In this document: positions 34,300-46,249 of the stretch, piece after piece
How the letters are laid out: every line of letters begins with the position of its first letter
Numbering within the stretch: the first letter of the stretch is position 1
From: Odontocerum albicorne
Taxonomy: Eukaryota > Arthropoda > Insecta > Trichoptera > Odontoceridae
NCBI GenBank assembly: GCA_949825065.1
Contig: OX463854.1
Coordinates: 12,685,112-12,749,111, forward strand
Direction: 5' to 3'
DNA length: 64,000 nt
Translations under genes and position numbers: made by a program
Notes under the pieces: generated by a model
Seen by the model: the letters and a program-made list of their open reading frames with translations, nothing else
What the model was told of the DNA's origin: nothing
Database searches by the model: none

Positions 34300-35590
34300 G
34301 GGTGGGTCAGTACTGGAGGGAGCGGCCCTGTTTATAGGGTCCACACACAGGTAGTGTGCTCCTGTAGATGGTCTCGGGGGTTCCTCGCGGGCTGCAGGGC
34401 AATTGGGTTTTATTTTTGTTTTCATGTCTTTAAAAGTCCCTGTTGGCCCCAGTGGGGAATCGGTCGCGAGATTCTAAAGAAATAAAATGAGAAAGGAGAG
34501 AGATGTCTCAGGGAATAAGTTCTGTGTGAATTTGAGGAGATATAAGTCCTAGAAGAGAGTTCTGTGTGAACTATAGGATATATGAAGTTCGACGTGTAAG
34601 GTTCTGTGTGAACCTCTTGATATTTATAAAAGATAAATATTGGCTTGCGAAATTAATGTTATTATTGTTGTTATCATTACGCCTGGAAGTGGCCGGAAGT
34701 TCGGACCGTCCTGTGCTGTGTGCCAGGGGTGGTCGTATTGTGGAAAGCGCCCGTGATGGGGGCCGCTTTAAAATTTATCGGTTTCCCGACTGTGTGGACT
34801 AATGAAAGGCAAAGGAAGGGTTGTGTTGTGAAATAATGTCTTTAGTGTATCAATGAAGGTGGGGTTATAGTTTTTTTTTAGCCGTGTGGGTAGTTGGTTG
34901 GACGAAATCAGCATTGAAAAGGAAGAATTTTAGGAATCACCTTTGGAGATCAGCTGGTTCATAGGTTAACCAGTGACCCGCAGTGAACTCACTAAAGTCA
35001 GCCTTTGGGGAAAGTGCTGCAGTGTTTTTTTTATTATTTTGGTTAAGGTGTGTCCATTTCTCAGAATATTGTAATGAGAGAATGGCTAAGCTGAGTTGTT
35101 TCCTTCTTGGTCAACATTTGATTGTTAGTTGACCATGCTGTTAAATATTTTTCATTGCTTGTATTACCAGATATTGTAGAGTATTATTATAATTTCTTGT
35201 TTTTTTGTGTGTTTTGATTATATTATTATTGTATCAATTTTCTGTAACCCTTGTACCATTGTTTAATGTTTTTTTTTGTAAGGAGTTGGGGAGGATTGTT
35301 CCCCACTCATGTGTAATCGGCTATGTGTTGATGTTAAATTGTTTAGGATCCTAGTCAAGGAGAGGTTTTACGTGGTTCCCTCTCCTCGTGGTCGGTCTTA
35401 CACCAATTAAGACTACACCTAAGGGCGAATGCTGACTAGAGATAAATCGGCCACGAAACCGTATCCGGTGAGGGGTACATACACCCCTCGCTCCTTAGAA
35501 ATATCCCTCGGACTGATGCGTCTATGATATACGGAAAATAATTTTTTTTTGTTTGTTTTTTTTGTTTCTTTCGGTAACTTGGGATGGGGG
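34300..35590 (-). other. LTR-element leader (5' untranslated region)
   Basis: Non-coding sequence between the 5' LTR and gag, GC-richer than the host DNA, with hairpins such as GGGGAGGATTGTTCCCC (35286-35302) and GGAGAGG / CCTCTCC (35360-35386). A packaging signal would be expected here. Directly next to the LTR (complement CCCCCATCCCAAGTTACC) I do not see a standard TGG-starting tRNA primer site, so the primer is unclear. Confidence 0.6.
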
Positions 35591-36710
35591 TGTGAGGACT
35601 ATATTTTTATTTAGAAACACAGTTAAATAGAGGGCGAAATTATCGCGATGTAAAATGAAATAAATCCTCTAAAAGGCATTCAGGATAAATTGCATAGTAT
35701 ACGTCCTCGATATTGTAAATTCTCGACATGTCATGTTTTATAAATCACGTGGTCAGACCGATGACTGACCATGTGGTCGTTTTGAAAATGTAAAAATAAT
35801 ATATCATAAAATACTGGAATATTTTAAAATACAAAAAGGTAATAAAACCTCTTAATCCTTCTGCCGAAGTTTCAAAACACCGTTTGTTATCCGGAACACC
35901 CAGGTATGATTCTGAGAAGGCTTCCTTCTAGAATGTTATACCTGGCGCGAGTTATTTCGTCGTTCTGGACATATTTGTCGCCACGTGCGTTTTAGTTCCA
36001 CGTCTTTACATTTGCCGCCACTTGTATTACTAAGGGAGATGGAAATAATTCTCCCTTCTCTCGCGATTGTCTTTAAAAGGGGAGCCATACGAGTCCCCAG
36101 CCTCTTTTGCTTTCGGGACCCTGTGGTGTACGGATCTCCTTCACGCTCCTCACGCTGAATACGACCTGCGCTCTTCTTCAGGCTGATAGCTACCAGTATT
36201 TCTAGCTGCATTTTCTCTGCCGTATACATGGACGCTTCAAGACGCCATCTTCAATTTTGGGTGAATATTCTTTACTTGTATTTAATGCTGGATTTCGTGA
36301 CGGGACCTTCTGCCCTGGCTTTCCTTAGAAAATTGCTATTGTAAACCCCTTTTTTTTTAATTATCACAACACAACCTTCGAGCCACTGATTCGGGAACCG
36401 AATTTAAAACTTTTTTTCCTTGGGCTACGCTCAAGGTTTTTTTTAGTTAATCCATTTATATATAATAAACTCCTTGTTTTTAAACTTATAATTCTTTTAA
36501 TTGTCCCCCTTGTCCTGGTAAAAGAATTGAGAGAGAGTTACTCAGAGTACAAATAACCCAACGAACTCCTGAGATCAAAAAGTACTTGCCTCTTTAGAAG
36601 CCGCTGACCTGAGCCGCGTCACATCTGGTAAGATTGTAATGTGTTATAATTGATTTATGTATTTAAATGTGTACATTATATTATTCTAAAAAATAGGAAA
36701 AGGTGTGACA
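35591..36710 (-). repeat. 5' LTR, 1120 bp
   Basis: In element orientation it begins TGTCACACC and ends AGTCCTCACA. Its U5-side 419 bp match the 3' LTR remnant. A TATA-like TTATATATAAATGG lies on the minus strand near 36455-36470, a plausible promoter. The open frame at 35936-36229 is inside the LTR and not a recognised gene. Confidence 0.85.
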
Positions 36711-37003
36711 GATGTCTGATGGTGTCTCCTCTGTTTAACCCAATAGGGATGTCTGGCGGTTTCTCTTCTGTTTACCCCAAATTGGATGTCTGGCGGTTTC
36801 TCCTCTGTCTACCTCAATTGGGATTTCTGGTGGTTTCTCTTCTGTCTACCCCAATAGGGATGTCTGGCGGTTTCTCCTCTGTTTACCCCAATAGGGATGC
36901 CTGGCGGTTTCTCCCCTGTCTACCCCAATAGGGATGTCTGGCGGTTTCTCCTCTGTCCACCCCAATAGGGATGTCTGACGCTTTCTTCTTTGTCTACCCC
37001 AAT
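36711..37003 (+). repeat. 37-bp minisatellite, right part (about 8 units)
   Basis: Resumes at GATGTCTGATGG immediately after the LTR element, in register with the left part once one copy of GATG is removed. It ends at TACCCCAATAG (near 37003). The following AGTGAGACGGTCTGAT corresponds to LINE A sequence downstream of this block in the 46250 and 58160 copies. Confidence 0.93.
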
Positions 37004-37276
37004 AGTGAGACGGTCTGATAATATTGTTAGTTAAAAACAATCGTTCCAATTTCATTAAAACAACGCTCATACTCGTGTATTGACTGTATTTATATATATT
37101 TGTAGAGTTCGTATATTTTATAAGCATATTTATATATATTTTATAAAACTTGAGTTTTAAATAATTTAAACGTATTTCTTTCCAAGTATGTCAGTTTATA
37201 TTTTTAATTTAAAAAATGAATGACTAAGTAGATTGATATAAATACTCGTACATAGTTTTGCGTCAACGTTGTTAAA

Positions 37277-37335
37277 ATCTTATATGACCTAGTAGGCAAT
37301 CTTCCATCCGAGGTTCCATTCCTACGTTTATACAA
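37277..37335 (+). mobile_element. Truncated SINE head
   Basis: TATATGACCTAGTAGGCAA and CCGAGGTTCCATTCCTACG resemble the A and B boxes of the SINE heads. No body is visible. Confidence 0.4.
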
Positions 37336-37439
37336 TATCATAATAACGTTTCCCGTGTGATGTAGGTATACAGAGAGAAAATATCTCAAAGCTTTTTCAT
37401 CCAAGAGTACAACTTTTGCCTTCTCCATATTCATATAGT

Positions 37440-37765
37440 TCATCGTATACAATATTTTATTATTAATATTTCTTACTTTTTTTCATTCAAAATCTTGTCC
37501 ACTTGATCTTACTACGTTTTTTTCGGTATACCTCTTACATGCACACTTTTCACTTCTGACGTGTATACTTTCTTATTAACTCTTTCGACATTCATTCTCT
37601 CCACATGTCCAAACAATCTTAAAGATCCTTTCTTTGTCTTATTTAAAACAACCATTTAATTAACATAAACATTTCTAATGTTTTCATATCGCTTTCTTTC
37701 ATTTATTGATACACCACTCGCAATACAATTGGAGATATGATAAGGAAAACGATTCGCAATTTTTT
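37440..37765 (-). mobile_element. LINE A fragment, post-RT region
   Basis: Minus-strand reading: LFRLFGHVERMNVERVNKKV, then VHVRGIPKK and DQVDKILNEKK. This is the FGHxxRM ... GRPRKxWxDQV ... block found after the RT in LINE A copies. The segment is short and carries stops. Confidence 0.65.
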
Positions 37766-37769
37766 TCGC

Positions 37770-38695
37770 CCTCCGTTAGCTCATAAAGAGGATATTTCTT
37801 GGGAATCTGGAGTCAAGCAAGAGAGATATATGTCCAGATAAACCTTGATGTTATAGTAGGTTGTTTTACTCAAGAAAATAATGTATACAATAAAAACACA
37901 TAAAGCAGACTTGAAATAAGGATCGCAATCCTGAATTTTCAAACGTTTGATCAGTAGGTCATTTACCCACAATATTTCGCATTGTATCATTGACTCACTT
38001 GAAAATACATTTTCTCTACTTACTTCAGATTATTTGTTTGATTGTCTTGAGAGTTTCAAATTGAGCATTATTCAAATGTGTTTCAGAAGTTTGTACTTGA
38101 GATACAAGTATACAGGAACACGAGTATGTTGTCAGATGCCTTCTTAGATACTCTGTTATGTGTTTCGATCGAGTTTTTTGTATACCAGAACTTATACAAC
38201 AAACTTCAGCAACACTTAACTATTTACATTATGTAACAAAAATAAACTAGAATTATCGTCACCATGTGAAGTTTTTAAACTCTTCTACGAGATAAAAGGT
38301 TTATCGTTATATTGTGATTCTAGATTTAAAAAAAACAATGACTATTTTTTTTAATCTTGTTTTTTATTTCTTGCACATTAAACAACGAAGTGTTTAACCC
38401 TTCCTTCCCTGTGATGTGAAATTTGTACAAATTCCTTTAAAAACTTTAATATCGCCCGTAATAATTAGCACTTACCGCCAGTAGCACTCTTCGCCCGTTT
38501 TGTGAACCTCGGCCGATGGTTTTTTCATGTTTTCAGCAATTAAATTTCAATTTTTATCACTTTTGACTTCAAAAATTTATTAATTTAAGCGATTGGCTAT
38601 GGATATTCTTATTTTTCCGATTTTAAATAGCTCATTTTTACAAGTGTATTGATGCGGATTTTTTAGCACAAGAAGGGAAAGGTAAAGACAAACAT
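37770..38695. other. AT-rich, no feature recognised
   Basis: Short frames only; nothing recognised. Confidence 0.4.
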
Positions 38696-38700
38696 TTACA

Positions 38701-38741
38701 AGACAAACATTTATGAAAAATATATTCATAAATGTTTGTCT
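38701..38741. repeat. Perfect 17-bp hairpin
   Basis: AGACAAACATTTATGAA (38701-38717) and its exact complement (38725-38741) enclose a 7-base loop. A direct partial copy of the left arm (AAAGACAAACATTTAC) precedes it at 38685. Confidence 0.65.
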
Positions 38742-38819
38742 TTCATAATTCTCAGATGTTACTTTAAACCTGCTGATAAGTTATAAGTGCAGAAGTTATT
38801 AGCCCTTTGTATGTTGACC

Positions 38820-39200
38820 AAACAGAAATATTGAGATTGAAATCTAGGAATAGTTTCATGAAGAATGCGCTAGAACTGACCATTCCTCCTGATAAAGCGC
38901 GTTTTTGGGGTAAAAAGAAAAAAAAACACTTGACAACTGGATAGAACACTCGGAAAAGATGACACCTGGAAACCAACTGACTCGGCCTTTTTGGAGAGAA
39001 CTGAATATATTCCGAGTAGGGGTGACTAGATGCAAGGTTAACATTGAGGTATTGAGTTTCTTAAATGATAGTAGCACCGAATGTAATTGTGGAAATGTAT
39101 AGGACTCACAAGACATGCTGGTTTGATTGGACATCAGAACTACATGCTTTGGGCAGAACCTGATTTATTTAAATGATAGATCGATATCTGTTGCCTCCTA
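38820..39200 (+). mobile_element. LINE D fragment, C-terminal CCHC-like region
   Basis: An open plus-strand run at 38965-39099 includes RPFWRELNIFRVGVTRCK and ECNCGNV. In many I/Jockey-group LINEs the ORF2 end has LpRxxWxxLNRxRTGxGR...CxCG...HxxxxC, and the order here agrees. Stops flank it on both sides. This family is distinct from LINE A-C by motif. Confidence 0.6.
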
Positions 39201-39479
39201 CTGGAAACACAGCACAGCTAATGTTTGATGGTCCAGACATGGAAATGACTGACTCACTAGGAATTTTATATAAAATTGGTCCGTTAGAAGTGCTTTATCT
39301 TTTTTGACATGCATAAAAAATCTTCAAAAGTCTCAAAATACCTTTTTAGGTTCCTTTTACCTCACTTTTCTAATCCTTGTTTATTAAAAAAAAACATTTA
39401 TCACATATCAATGACGACTCGTTATTTTACATTGTTGATCAATATATTGGGACATGGATTGTGTTTTATTGTATTCGTC

Positions 39480-40060
39480 GTCGTTACTGAACCTCGTAGT
39501 TGAGGATTCCCTCGCTATTCCAACGTTGATCTCATGCTAGTCTACCGCGAAGATTGTGTGAGAGGATAGTCAACTCCTAGAGGTGCATTCTCTAGCACAT
39601 AAGTCACCGACATGTGGATACCACAGAGCTTTTTGGTCAAGTGCATGTTCGCAACACATTGGCTTCCTCGTACGTCTATTTGTTGAGGCGCCATCAGTTT
39701 GAGAAGACCAAACTCTCAATAATCTACGATCCTGAGCCACCTGCTCTCAGTTCTTAGACACCCAGCACAAAAAGATTGGCTTCTAGAGACTTTCCTTATT
39801 GCGCTTCCTCCGTTTACCGACCCTTGGTTTGTTTATTACTTCGTATCACACATTCGGTTAGATGCATTAAACATGTGATAGTTGTTTATACTTGGACATA
39901 GGTTTATAGTTGGAGCGTTGTAGGACTGAAACATTTGTGACATTATCTCTCCAGTGGATCAGAAAGATACGACGAAAGAAATGTTAGCGGAATATTTCCA
40001 GGATATAACTGTGTCTGCTATAGAAACCTTTAGGTTCAGACCCATTGATAAGTGTTGACA
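39480..40060 (-). mobile_element. LINE B fragment, second copy
   Basis: Aligns at DNA level to 11640-12300 through GAGGATTCCCTCGC (39502), CATTATCTCTCCAGTGGATC and the CAGACCCAT...GATAAG end. On the minus strand FRRIFLIHWRDNVTNVSVLQ is readable, the block after YGSETW in LINE B. It is more decayed than the first copy in its middle part. Confidence 0.7.
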
Positions 40061-40069
40061 AGGAAGGAG

Positions 40070-40635
40070 GATGTGAATTTTATTTTACTTAAGTTGTTTA
40101 TTTATTTTTCAAGATATACTGGATATAATTTCAACATGATATAATTATATCCAAAACAATTATGAAAATACCAATTATAATTGTATATTACACTCCCTGT
40201 TCTCTCGGGCTACTGTCTAAACTCGTCAGTAACCGTGCGAAGGTTGATCAAAGGGATAATTTAACCTTTGCTAAATTGTAAAGCGTTACATACTCAATTG
40301 TTTAGAAAGGCAATATAATATAATAGTGTACCAAGAATGACACGATTGATTGAATTTAGCCCATCTCTCAGCGCTTTGCGTGTTGGGAACAATATTCTTG
40401 GAATAACCTCCTCTGTCTTAGACAGAATACTGTTTAAATTTGTTAGTAGATATACATTTTTTTAATGTGTTATTAAAAAAAAAGTTCTTTCAAGTTTGTT
40501 TGAAAAATAACACATTTTTTTATTGGCTAGATACAAGAAATACAAATATTGATATATTTAAATTACAGAATTTTATTGTGATAGTTTTAACAATACTAAG
40601 AGAAATATGATGGTTATAAACGAAAATAATTAAGT
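40070..40635. other. AT-rich, no feature recognised
   Basis: Includes an 11-bp inverted repeat AATGTGTTATT / AATAACACATT near 40463-40517. Confidence 0.35.
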
Positions 40636-40639
40636 CGAA

Positions 40640-40940
40640 CTCTTTCATCAAGTTAAAACAATGAGCTGCAAACTAGACTTGAAACAAATAGAAAATGAAG
40701 CAAAAGTAATTCTCACGGACCGATTCGAGATTTTTGTAAGCAGTGATTCATAAAGAGAATACGAAGAGGTCAATGAGTTTATCTACCTAGTTGATCTCAT
40801 TTCAAGGAATGGGGTACGGGAAATAGAGATCCGAAAATTAGTTTATTCAAGTCTGATGGAGATTTGAAGAGAAAAACTTTGGGTTCTTTAGTCATTTAAT
40901 GCATTACCTAAAACCGTAAGAGATATAAAAAAAAACGTTA
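40640..40940 (+). mobile_element. LINE A-like fragment, RT thumb region
   Basis: The plus-strand frame EEVNEFIYLVDLISRNGVRE followed by IRKLVYSSLMEI fits the VxxFxYLGSxISxxGxxxxEIxRRI pattern of LINE RTs. The GSETW block is not reached. Confidence 0.55.
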
Positions 40941-40949
40941 AATATAAAA

Positions 40950-41940
40950 CTGAAATTAAAAATGGCTGACAGAAATCAGACCAGATTTATTAATTATGAT
41001 AGGATTTTTTGTCTTTGTAACTGTTCTATAAATGTTTCTTAATATGTATATTAATATTGTTTTGAAAACAACCTGCCATAATACGGGCATACGTCTAGTT
41101 AGGTGGAGCCTAGTAAGCGTATTTAGCATATCAATTCTTGATATGATAAACATGATTCTGAAGTTCTTTGGGTAAAAAGTATATTTTTCAATAATCTGAT
41201 TAAATCTTGACTCTGTCCTTTAACGCACCTACATTTATGAAAAAACCTGATATAAAATTTGTGACCACATTTTAAGATGAAGAAAATGCATAATAGGAAT
41301 CTGGAGAAAAATATGTAAAGATTTTTACATTTATCGCTAATGATCTACTGCACAGATGGTTTGATTTAAAGAAATATTGGGTCATGGAATCTAGAAAACA
41401 TGATATCGAAATTGACTAGGTATTTTCATGAACCGCGTTGTTGAAAAAAAAAAGTGCTAATAAACATGGTTGTTTTATCAGTGGCTTGCCCTGTTACGCC
41501 GAAGTGTCGGAGGGATAACAGGTTAAAGCCTACAAGATATTTTACAACAGCAAACTTTCTCATGGTAAACGATTAAGCTTGAGACTTTAAAATTTCATAC
41601 ATTAGAATTATGTTTTAAAAGAAATATGGCGAAAAGAAGACATTATTCAATTTTAAAGACATGTTTATTAAAATCGTGTAAGCCGTTTTAAACGCGTTTT
41701 CATCATCATATTCAAGACGATATTAAAATAAACAACGTCGACTATTGTGAGTGCGCAATATGCGCCAATTTAGATAAAAAAATATGTTTTGGTATTATAA
41801 GAAATTAAAAACGAAAATCATTTACTAATCTGTTATTTTTTATCAAATTCTCCATGGTGACTGCCTATGGACATGCCCCAACTATCATAGTTCAGCTAAG
41901 AGTATTCTTTATATAAATGTCCTATTGCGTCATGTCATTT
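40950..41940. other. AT-rich, no feature recognised
   Basis: A GC-richer island CTGTTACGCCGAAGTGTCGG at 41491-41510 shares GCGAAGGTGGCAGAGGGAT-like words with 10976-10996, perhaps an old repeat. Confidence 0.35.
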
Positions 41941-41947
41941 CATTGTT

Positions 41948-42180
41948 GACATCCGTGACTTAGTTGATAAGACATTCATCTTCCACTCGGGGGCTTCGAT
42001 CACGGTTCTTGATCTTACTAAAAAAAAGAAGGCCCCAATTTGTTTCAAGATTTCGTCAGGTAATAATATTTGCATGCACTAGACGTGTGGTAGAATTCTC
42101 ATCACATACGATGGTTAATTGTGAGTTACTCTAATGGTTTTTAACTCGAAGACATCTATATGAATGAATCAATTAATTTA
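41948..42180 (+). mobile_element. SINE-II copy
   Basis: Head: CATCCGTGACTTAGTTGATA (A box) and GGCTTCGATCACGG (B-like). Body: ATTTCGTCAGGTAATAATAT, TTGCATGCACTAGACGTGTG, then TACGATGGTTAATTGTGAG. The body order is that of the minus-strand copies at 28327 and 51310. Confidence 0.65.
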
Positions 42181-42189
42181 ATGAATTGT

Positions 42190-42600
42190 AGGAAGTATAA
42201 ACAATTAATAACAGCTTCGTAATACTAAAATTAATGTTTGACATTGAACACAATTTGAGTGAGATGTTCAGCACAGTGCAGTGCAGCGAAGTGTGGTAGC
42301 AACTAATTGGGTTGGAATTAATTCAAGTTCTCAAGTGCATTATGGGAGCTCGCCTATGGCGTTTCCCGTAAATAGAAACCAGCGATTACTTGGTTCATTA
42401 AATGGTCCGTGCTTGTTATATATGGCGTAATTGTTATGGCCAAATATGAATTATTACAGGAAATGGTTCCTTCCACAATCTCTACTTGAAGTGTTTCGAA
42501 TTGTAATTTTTTTCAATTTCATTGTAGAAATATCAAATAAATAAAACTGATATTTAAAAATTTTAATTTAAACATTTATTAATAAATAAATTGATTATTG
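42190..42600. other. Intergenic with a balanced-composition patch
   Basis: The part 42250-42475 is GC-richer than its flanks and has no open frame or repeat signature. It could be a conserved non-coding element, but nothing in the sequence proves it. Confidence 0.25.
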
Positions 42601-42609
42601 AGATACCAA

Positions 42610-42985
42610 CTAATTTCATTTTTTCCTCTTTCACTATTCATCTAATTTGACCATACTTTTTTTTCTTGAGTTTTTTCACTTAAAATTTTTTTACTACTCA
42701 AATATATTTTTTCGTATATCTTTCAATATTATTCTTTCAGCGTGGCCAAATCATCTCAATGCTTCTTTTTTCCTCTTTCTATATTACATCAACTTATTTT
42801 AATCCATAATATTCATTCGTTTCTTTATTATTTTCTTACACTTTCTACGCAACTATCGAGTTATTTCAGAATAAATCTAACTTTCATCAATTTTGACCAT
42901 CTCTAATATTCGTTTGTATACCATAATATTGGGCTCAAGTTTGCTTCTCTTAAAATGATCTAGTCAATAAATACACTATATAAAC
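42610..42985 (-). mobile_element. LINE A fragment, post-RT region
   Basis: The complement reads EALRxFGHAERIILKDIRKN (x marks a stop) with downstream Lys/Arg-rich remnants, matching the FGHxERM block of LINE A. It is strongly AT-biased and decayed. Confidence 0.5.
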
Positions 42986-43184
42986 TAACATTCGGCAAAA
43001 AAGGTTTACCTATTGTTATGCCTGCTAGAAGAGCTTTACCTCTTCAAAAAAGGATTGCTTTCGATATTGATATACAAGTATTTTATTTCACATAGTCGAA
43101 TGCAAAATGAAAGCGTTTTTCGTTTACTGGGGATGTTGCACTCATCAACTTATTTTAGTAAATATTGACAACTTCTTATTTGTA

Positions 43185-43324
<140 letters not shown>

Positions 43325-43329
43325 TTTTA

Positions 43330-44460
43330 AAGATAAGTTTCTACTAAGTAGAAGTATCTCTAGCCATAGTAGGAGATAGGTTGTAAATTTTGGAAAATAT
43401 ATTATAACGCTGCGATGCATTCTTCAGCGTTGAGAATCTCTCAAATTGTACCGTAATAAATAACTGTGCGGCCTCACCAGTAAATCTCGGAACATGATAC
43501 TAACATGCGGGTTAACTCTATTACACGAATTTGCGCTTGCCGGGTCTTATAGTTTCATCAACCTTAGGCCTTATAGAGGAAGTTTTCAAGGCAAAGACAA
43601 AATACGTTGCTTTTTTCAACGGTGTCGCAATATTGTAAAATTTTTTTTTACAGATTTCGACTCTTATTCAAAAAAATTCTTATTAACATTTATTTTTATT
43701 GTTATTTAAGAATATAAAAGATTCGTTCTACACTGATAGACATAGTCTTATATATTATATTCTAGCTCATTCAATAACTTTCTCATACTGATCCTTTATA
43801 CCTCGAGCCACTGGGTGTTTAGCCATGTTATTGATTTTGTAAGTTTGTATAAAGAACAAAGTGAGATTTTGTGCACGATTTATTTTCTGGATAACATCTT
43901 AGTTTAGTGTCTCAAGTACTGAGGCATATTTTAAATAACAATTGAATAATAATTCTAAAATAAAACAAAAATATTGCGCCATTTAGAGAGCGGACTTAAA
44001 TGTTTCGAAAAATCTTAATATAGCGTGCATAATTCGGATAACCCATCTATGTTTCATACCAAAAATATCAAAGGATTAAAACAGTAGTCAATCCCGTGCG
44101 TGTATTGGTTTAATGTGCTAAAGCTATTGCACTCCAACGAGCAACCAGTCTTTACATACCAAACCTAAAGTTCCGATGATAAGAGGATCAAATTTCTATG
44201 ACGATCGGCAGATTAAACCTGATGCGGCCTTTCGTAAGGCTCTACCTAAGAGATTAATGAACGTTTATATATATATAAAGCAACACATAAAGCAAATTAT
44301 TTGTGTTTATTTATAGTACAATGTGAAATGTCTTAATATATTTCCCCAGACTAGCCCATGCAAAGTGAGGTGTGATTTTATCTCGGTAACTTGAGAAATG
44401 GTTGAATTCGGGTTGTTTAATTTTTGCATGAGATTCAATTTTAATATGTATAGTATAGCG
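43330..44460. other. Intergenic, no feature recognised
   Basis: Patches at 43440-43620 and 44090-44240 are GC-richer, but no motif or repeat link is visible. Confidence 0.35.
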
Positions 44461-44469
44461 GAGTGATAT

Positions 44470-44993
44470 TTATTTATTTATTTTCTCAAAACAGGTTAAG
44501 CCCAATTGCGTGAAAAATACAAGATGTGATAACATTACAAATGATGAGAACATACACATATATTCGAAGTCACTTAAGTTCGTTCGGGGGTATGGGCTGG
44601 AAGCCCTCCGATGCCCTTGCGGTGGGACTCGCCCTACATTGGGGGGGTGTATCTCGGCCGGGGGAATGTTTGTGGGATGAGCCCGGACCTTTTAATGTCT
44701 TCTCTCTTGAATGTATTTTTTTGTCATCTATTTATTTTTTGTGTTTTTTTTTCTCTTCTTATTCTACATGTTCAAGAGTGTGGGCTGAAAAAAACATCTG
44801 ATGTCCCCATGGCTGGGTTTGCCCTATATTGGTGGGGTGTATCTTGGCCAGGCGGATGTTATTAGATGAGCCCAGACCTTTTGATAGCTTATGTTCTTTA
44901 ATGTTTTATCTTTTTAATGTGTTCTTGAAATATATTTAAATGTATTATGTACATACTATGTTGCTTTCAATAAACCTGTATTTATTTATTTAA
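44470..44993 (+). mobile_element. R-element copy, plus strand
   Basis: First module: GGGTATGGGCTGGAAGCCC ... GGGACTCGCCCTACATTGG ... GGCCGGGGGAATGTT ... GATGAGCCCGGACC (44585-44693). Second module: GAGTGTGGGCTGAAAAAAAC ... GATGAGCCCAGACC (44770-44880). It ends with CAATAAACCTGTATTTATTT. This is the mirror-orientation counterpart of 29138-29777. Confidence 0.75.
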
Positions 44994-45167
44994 ATATCTT
45001 AGGTTAAGATTTTATTTTTCTTCAAAAAATTGGATGTAAATAATTAATTCCTGTGTTAGCATCAAATGCAAAAACCCTGAGCTAGGAAGGATGTAGAGAG
45101 AAATTGAATATTTAAATGAAGGGATAGAAATAATATATTTTTAGTCAAGTAACAATGAAACTATTCA

Positions 45168-45395
45168 TCGGTGGTTAATTGGTAAGACGTTTGTATCCCA
45201 ACCCGTAGGTAGCGGGTTCGTTTAAATTCTCGTTGGAACCCAGTTTAAAAAAATCATTGCAGCCTGTTTATCATTTAAGACCTCGTTAACATATTTATGG
45301 ACGGTTGGAAGATATTATCATATGACAATAAGCCCACTAGGTTGTACTGTTTATAACAAAAGTGTTATACAAAAAATATCTCTTTTGGGGCAACC
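45168..45395 (+). mobile_element. SINE-I copy, full length
   Basis: Head: ATCGGTGGTTAATTGGTAAG (A box) and AGCGGGTTCGTTTAAATTC (B box). Body: GGAAGATATTATCATATGAC, AATAAGCCCACTAGGTTGTA, CTGTTTATAACAAAAGTG, then an A-rich tail. One of the best copies in the window. Confidence 0.8.
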
Positions 45396-45415
45396 ATAAA
45401 TATGGAAATCTCTAC

Positions 45416-45482
45416 AGCGTTATTCAACTGGGTGTACGCATACCCCTGGCTGCACGCGGTAGCTCCCAAGGGGTATGCGAGA
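45416..45482. mobile_element. Possible hAT terminus with stem-loop
   Basis: CAGCGTTATTCAACTGGGTG resembles hAT ends of the CAG-G/C-GTT type. Perfect 11-bp arms CGCATACCCCT (45437-45447) and AGGGGTATGCG (45469-45479) form a subterminal hairpin. The opposite terminus was not found, so this may be a truncated element. Confidence 0.35.
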
Positions 45483-45767
45483 GATGAACAACTAACAAAA
45501 ATATTTTGAAATAACTTAAACTTATTTTTTCTTAACTTTATTCTGTATAATAATGTGATAATGCATCATATAACACTTTTTCCGTAATAATGTGATAATG
45601 CATCCGAAGCGACAATTTGTCGCGCAAAACCAAACACGTGCTTAATAGGGGGCTTTCATTTGTTTAAAAAAATAAATACAAAACAGTTCTTAACGTAGCA
45701 GAACTTAGAGAAGAATTGTTGACTTTTAATTAAATATGTTCAAAATACCCCCTTTTGCTGGCCGTGG

Positions 45768-45840
45768 TCTAACGGTAAGGATTTCTGGCAGATTCATTTC
45801 TAGACTGACTCGATCGTAGACCGATTTTACACCTTAAGTT
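45768..45840 (+). mobile_element. tRNA-like SINE head fragment
   Basis: CTGGCCGTGGTCTAACGGTA matches an A box well. The expected B box is only GACTCGATCG and no known body follows. A cloverleaf cannot be drawn, so it is not called a tRNA. Confidence 0.4.
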
Positions 45841-46249
45841 ATGTGTTTCAGTAAATAATATGCAAATTATCATAAATTTGTATAGCGCTTTTGATCCTAA
45901 CAAAAGACTGCAGCAGATTAAATCTGCCGATCGTTTGGAAATTTCATCTCTTTGCCATCGGAACTTGAAGTTTGATCTCTCAAGACTAGATGGTTGCTGA
46001 AGTGCAACATTTTGCACATTTACATCAATACACGCAAAAACAAATTCGTTAGTAAATAATTACTCATATTCTAATATAAACAACAAAAAATGTATACTTG
46101 TGCCCCCCCCCCCACATACAACAAAAATAACGAGTTTCTTTGCGAACACGTAAACAAAAAAGGTTGCATAATGATACTCCGCATTACATATCGACTATAT
46201 AAAAAAAAAAACTATATTGAGAGAATGAGTTGTGAACGACTAAAAATAT

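Larger units (their letters stand above)
31926..36710 (-). mobile_element. Defective Ty3/gypsy LTR retrotransposon
   Basis: The outer termini are TGTGAGGACT (31926) and GGTGTGACA (36710), flanked by GATG at 31922-31925 and 36711-36714, a 4-bp target duplication typical of gypsy-like integrases. Order on the minus strand: 5' LTR (36710-35591), a ~1.3-kb leader, gag, a frameshift site, protease, start of RT, then a 3' LTR remnant (32344-31926). Most of RT, RNase H, integrase and the first ~700 bp of the 3' LTR are missing. The element sits inside the 37-bp array, so it is younger than that array. Confidence 0.92.

Noticed and set aside
34566..34802. 78-codon plus-strand frame in the LTR-element leader
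   Set aside because: Antisense to the element, no motif, lies in the non-coding leader.
41508..41528. I-SceI-like string AGGGATAACAGG
   Set aside because: Only a partial match to the homing endonuclease site and no intron or endonuclease ORF nearby; coincidence.
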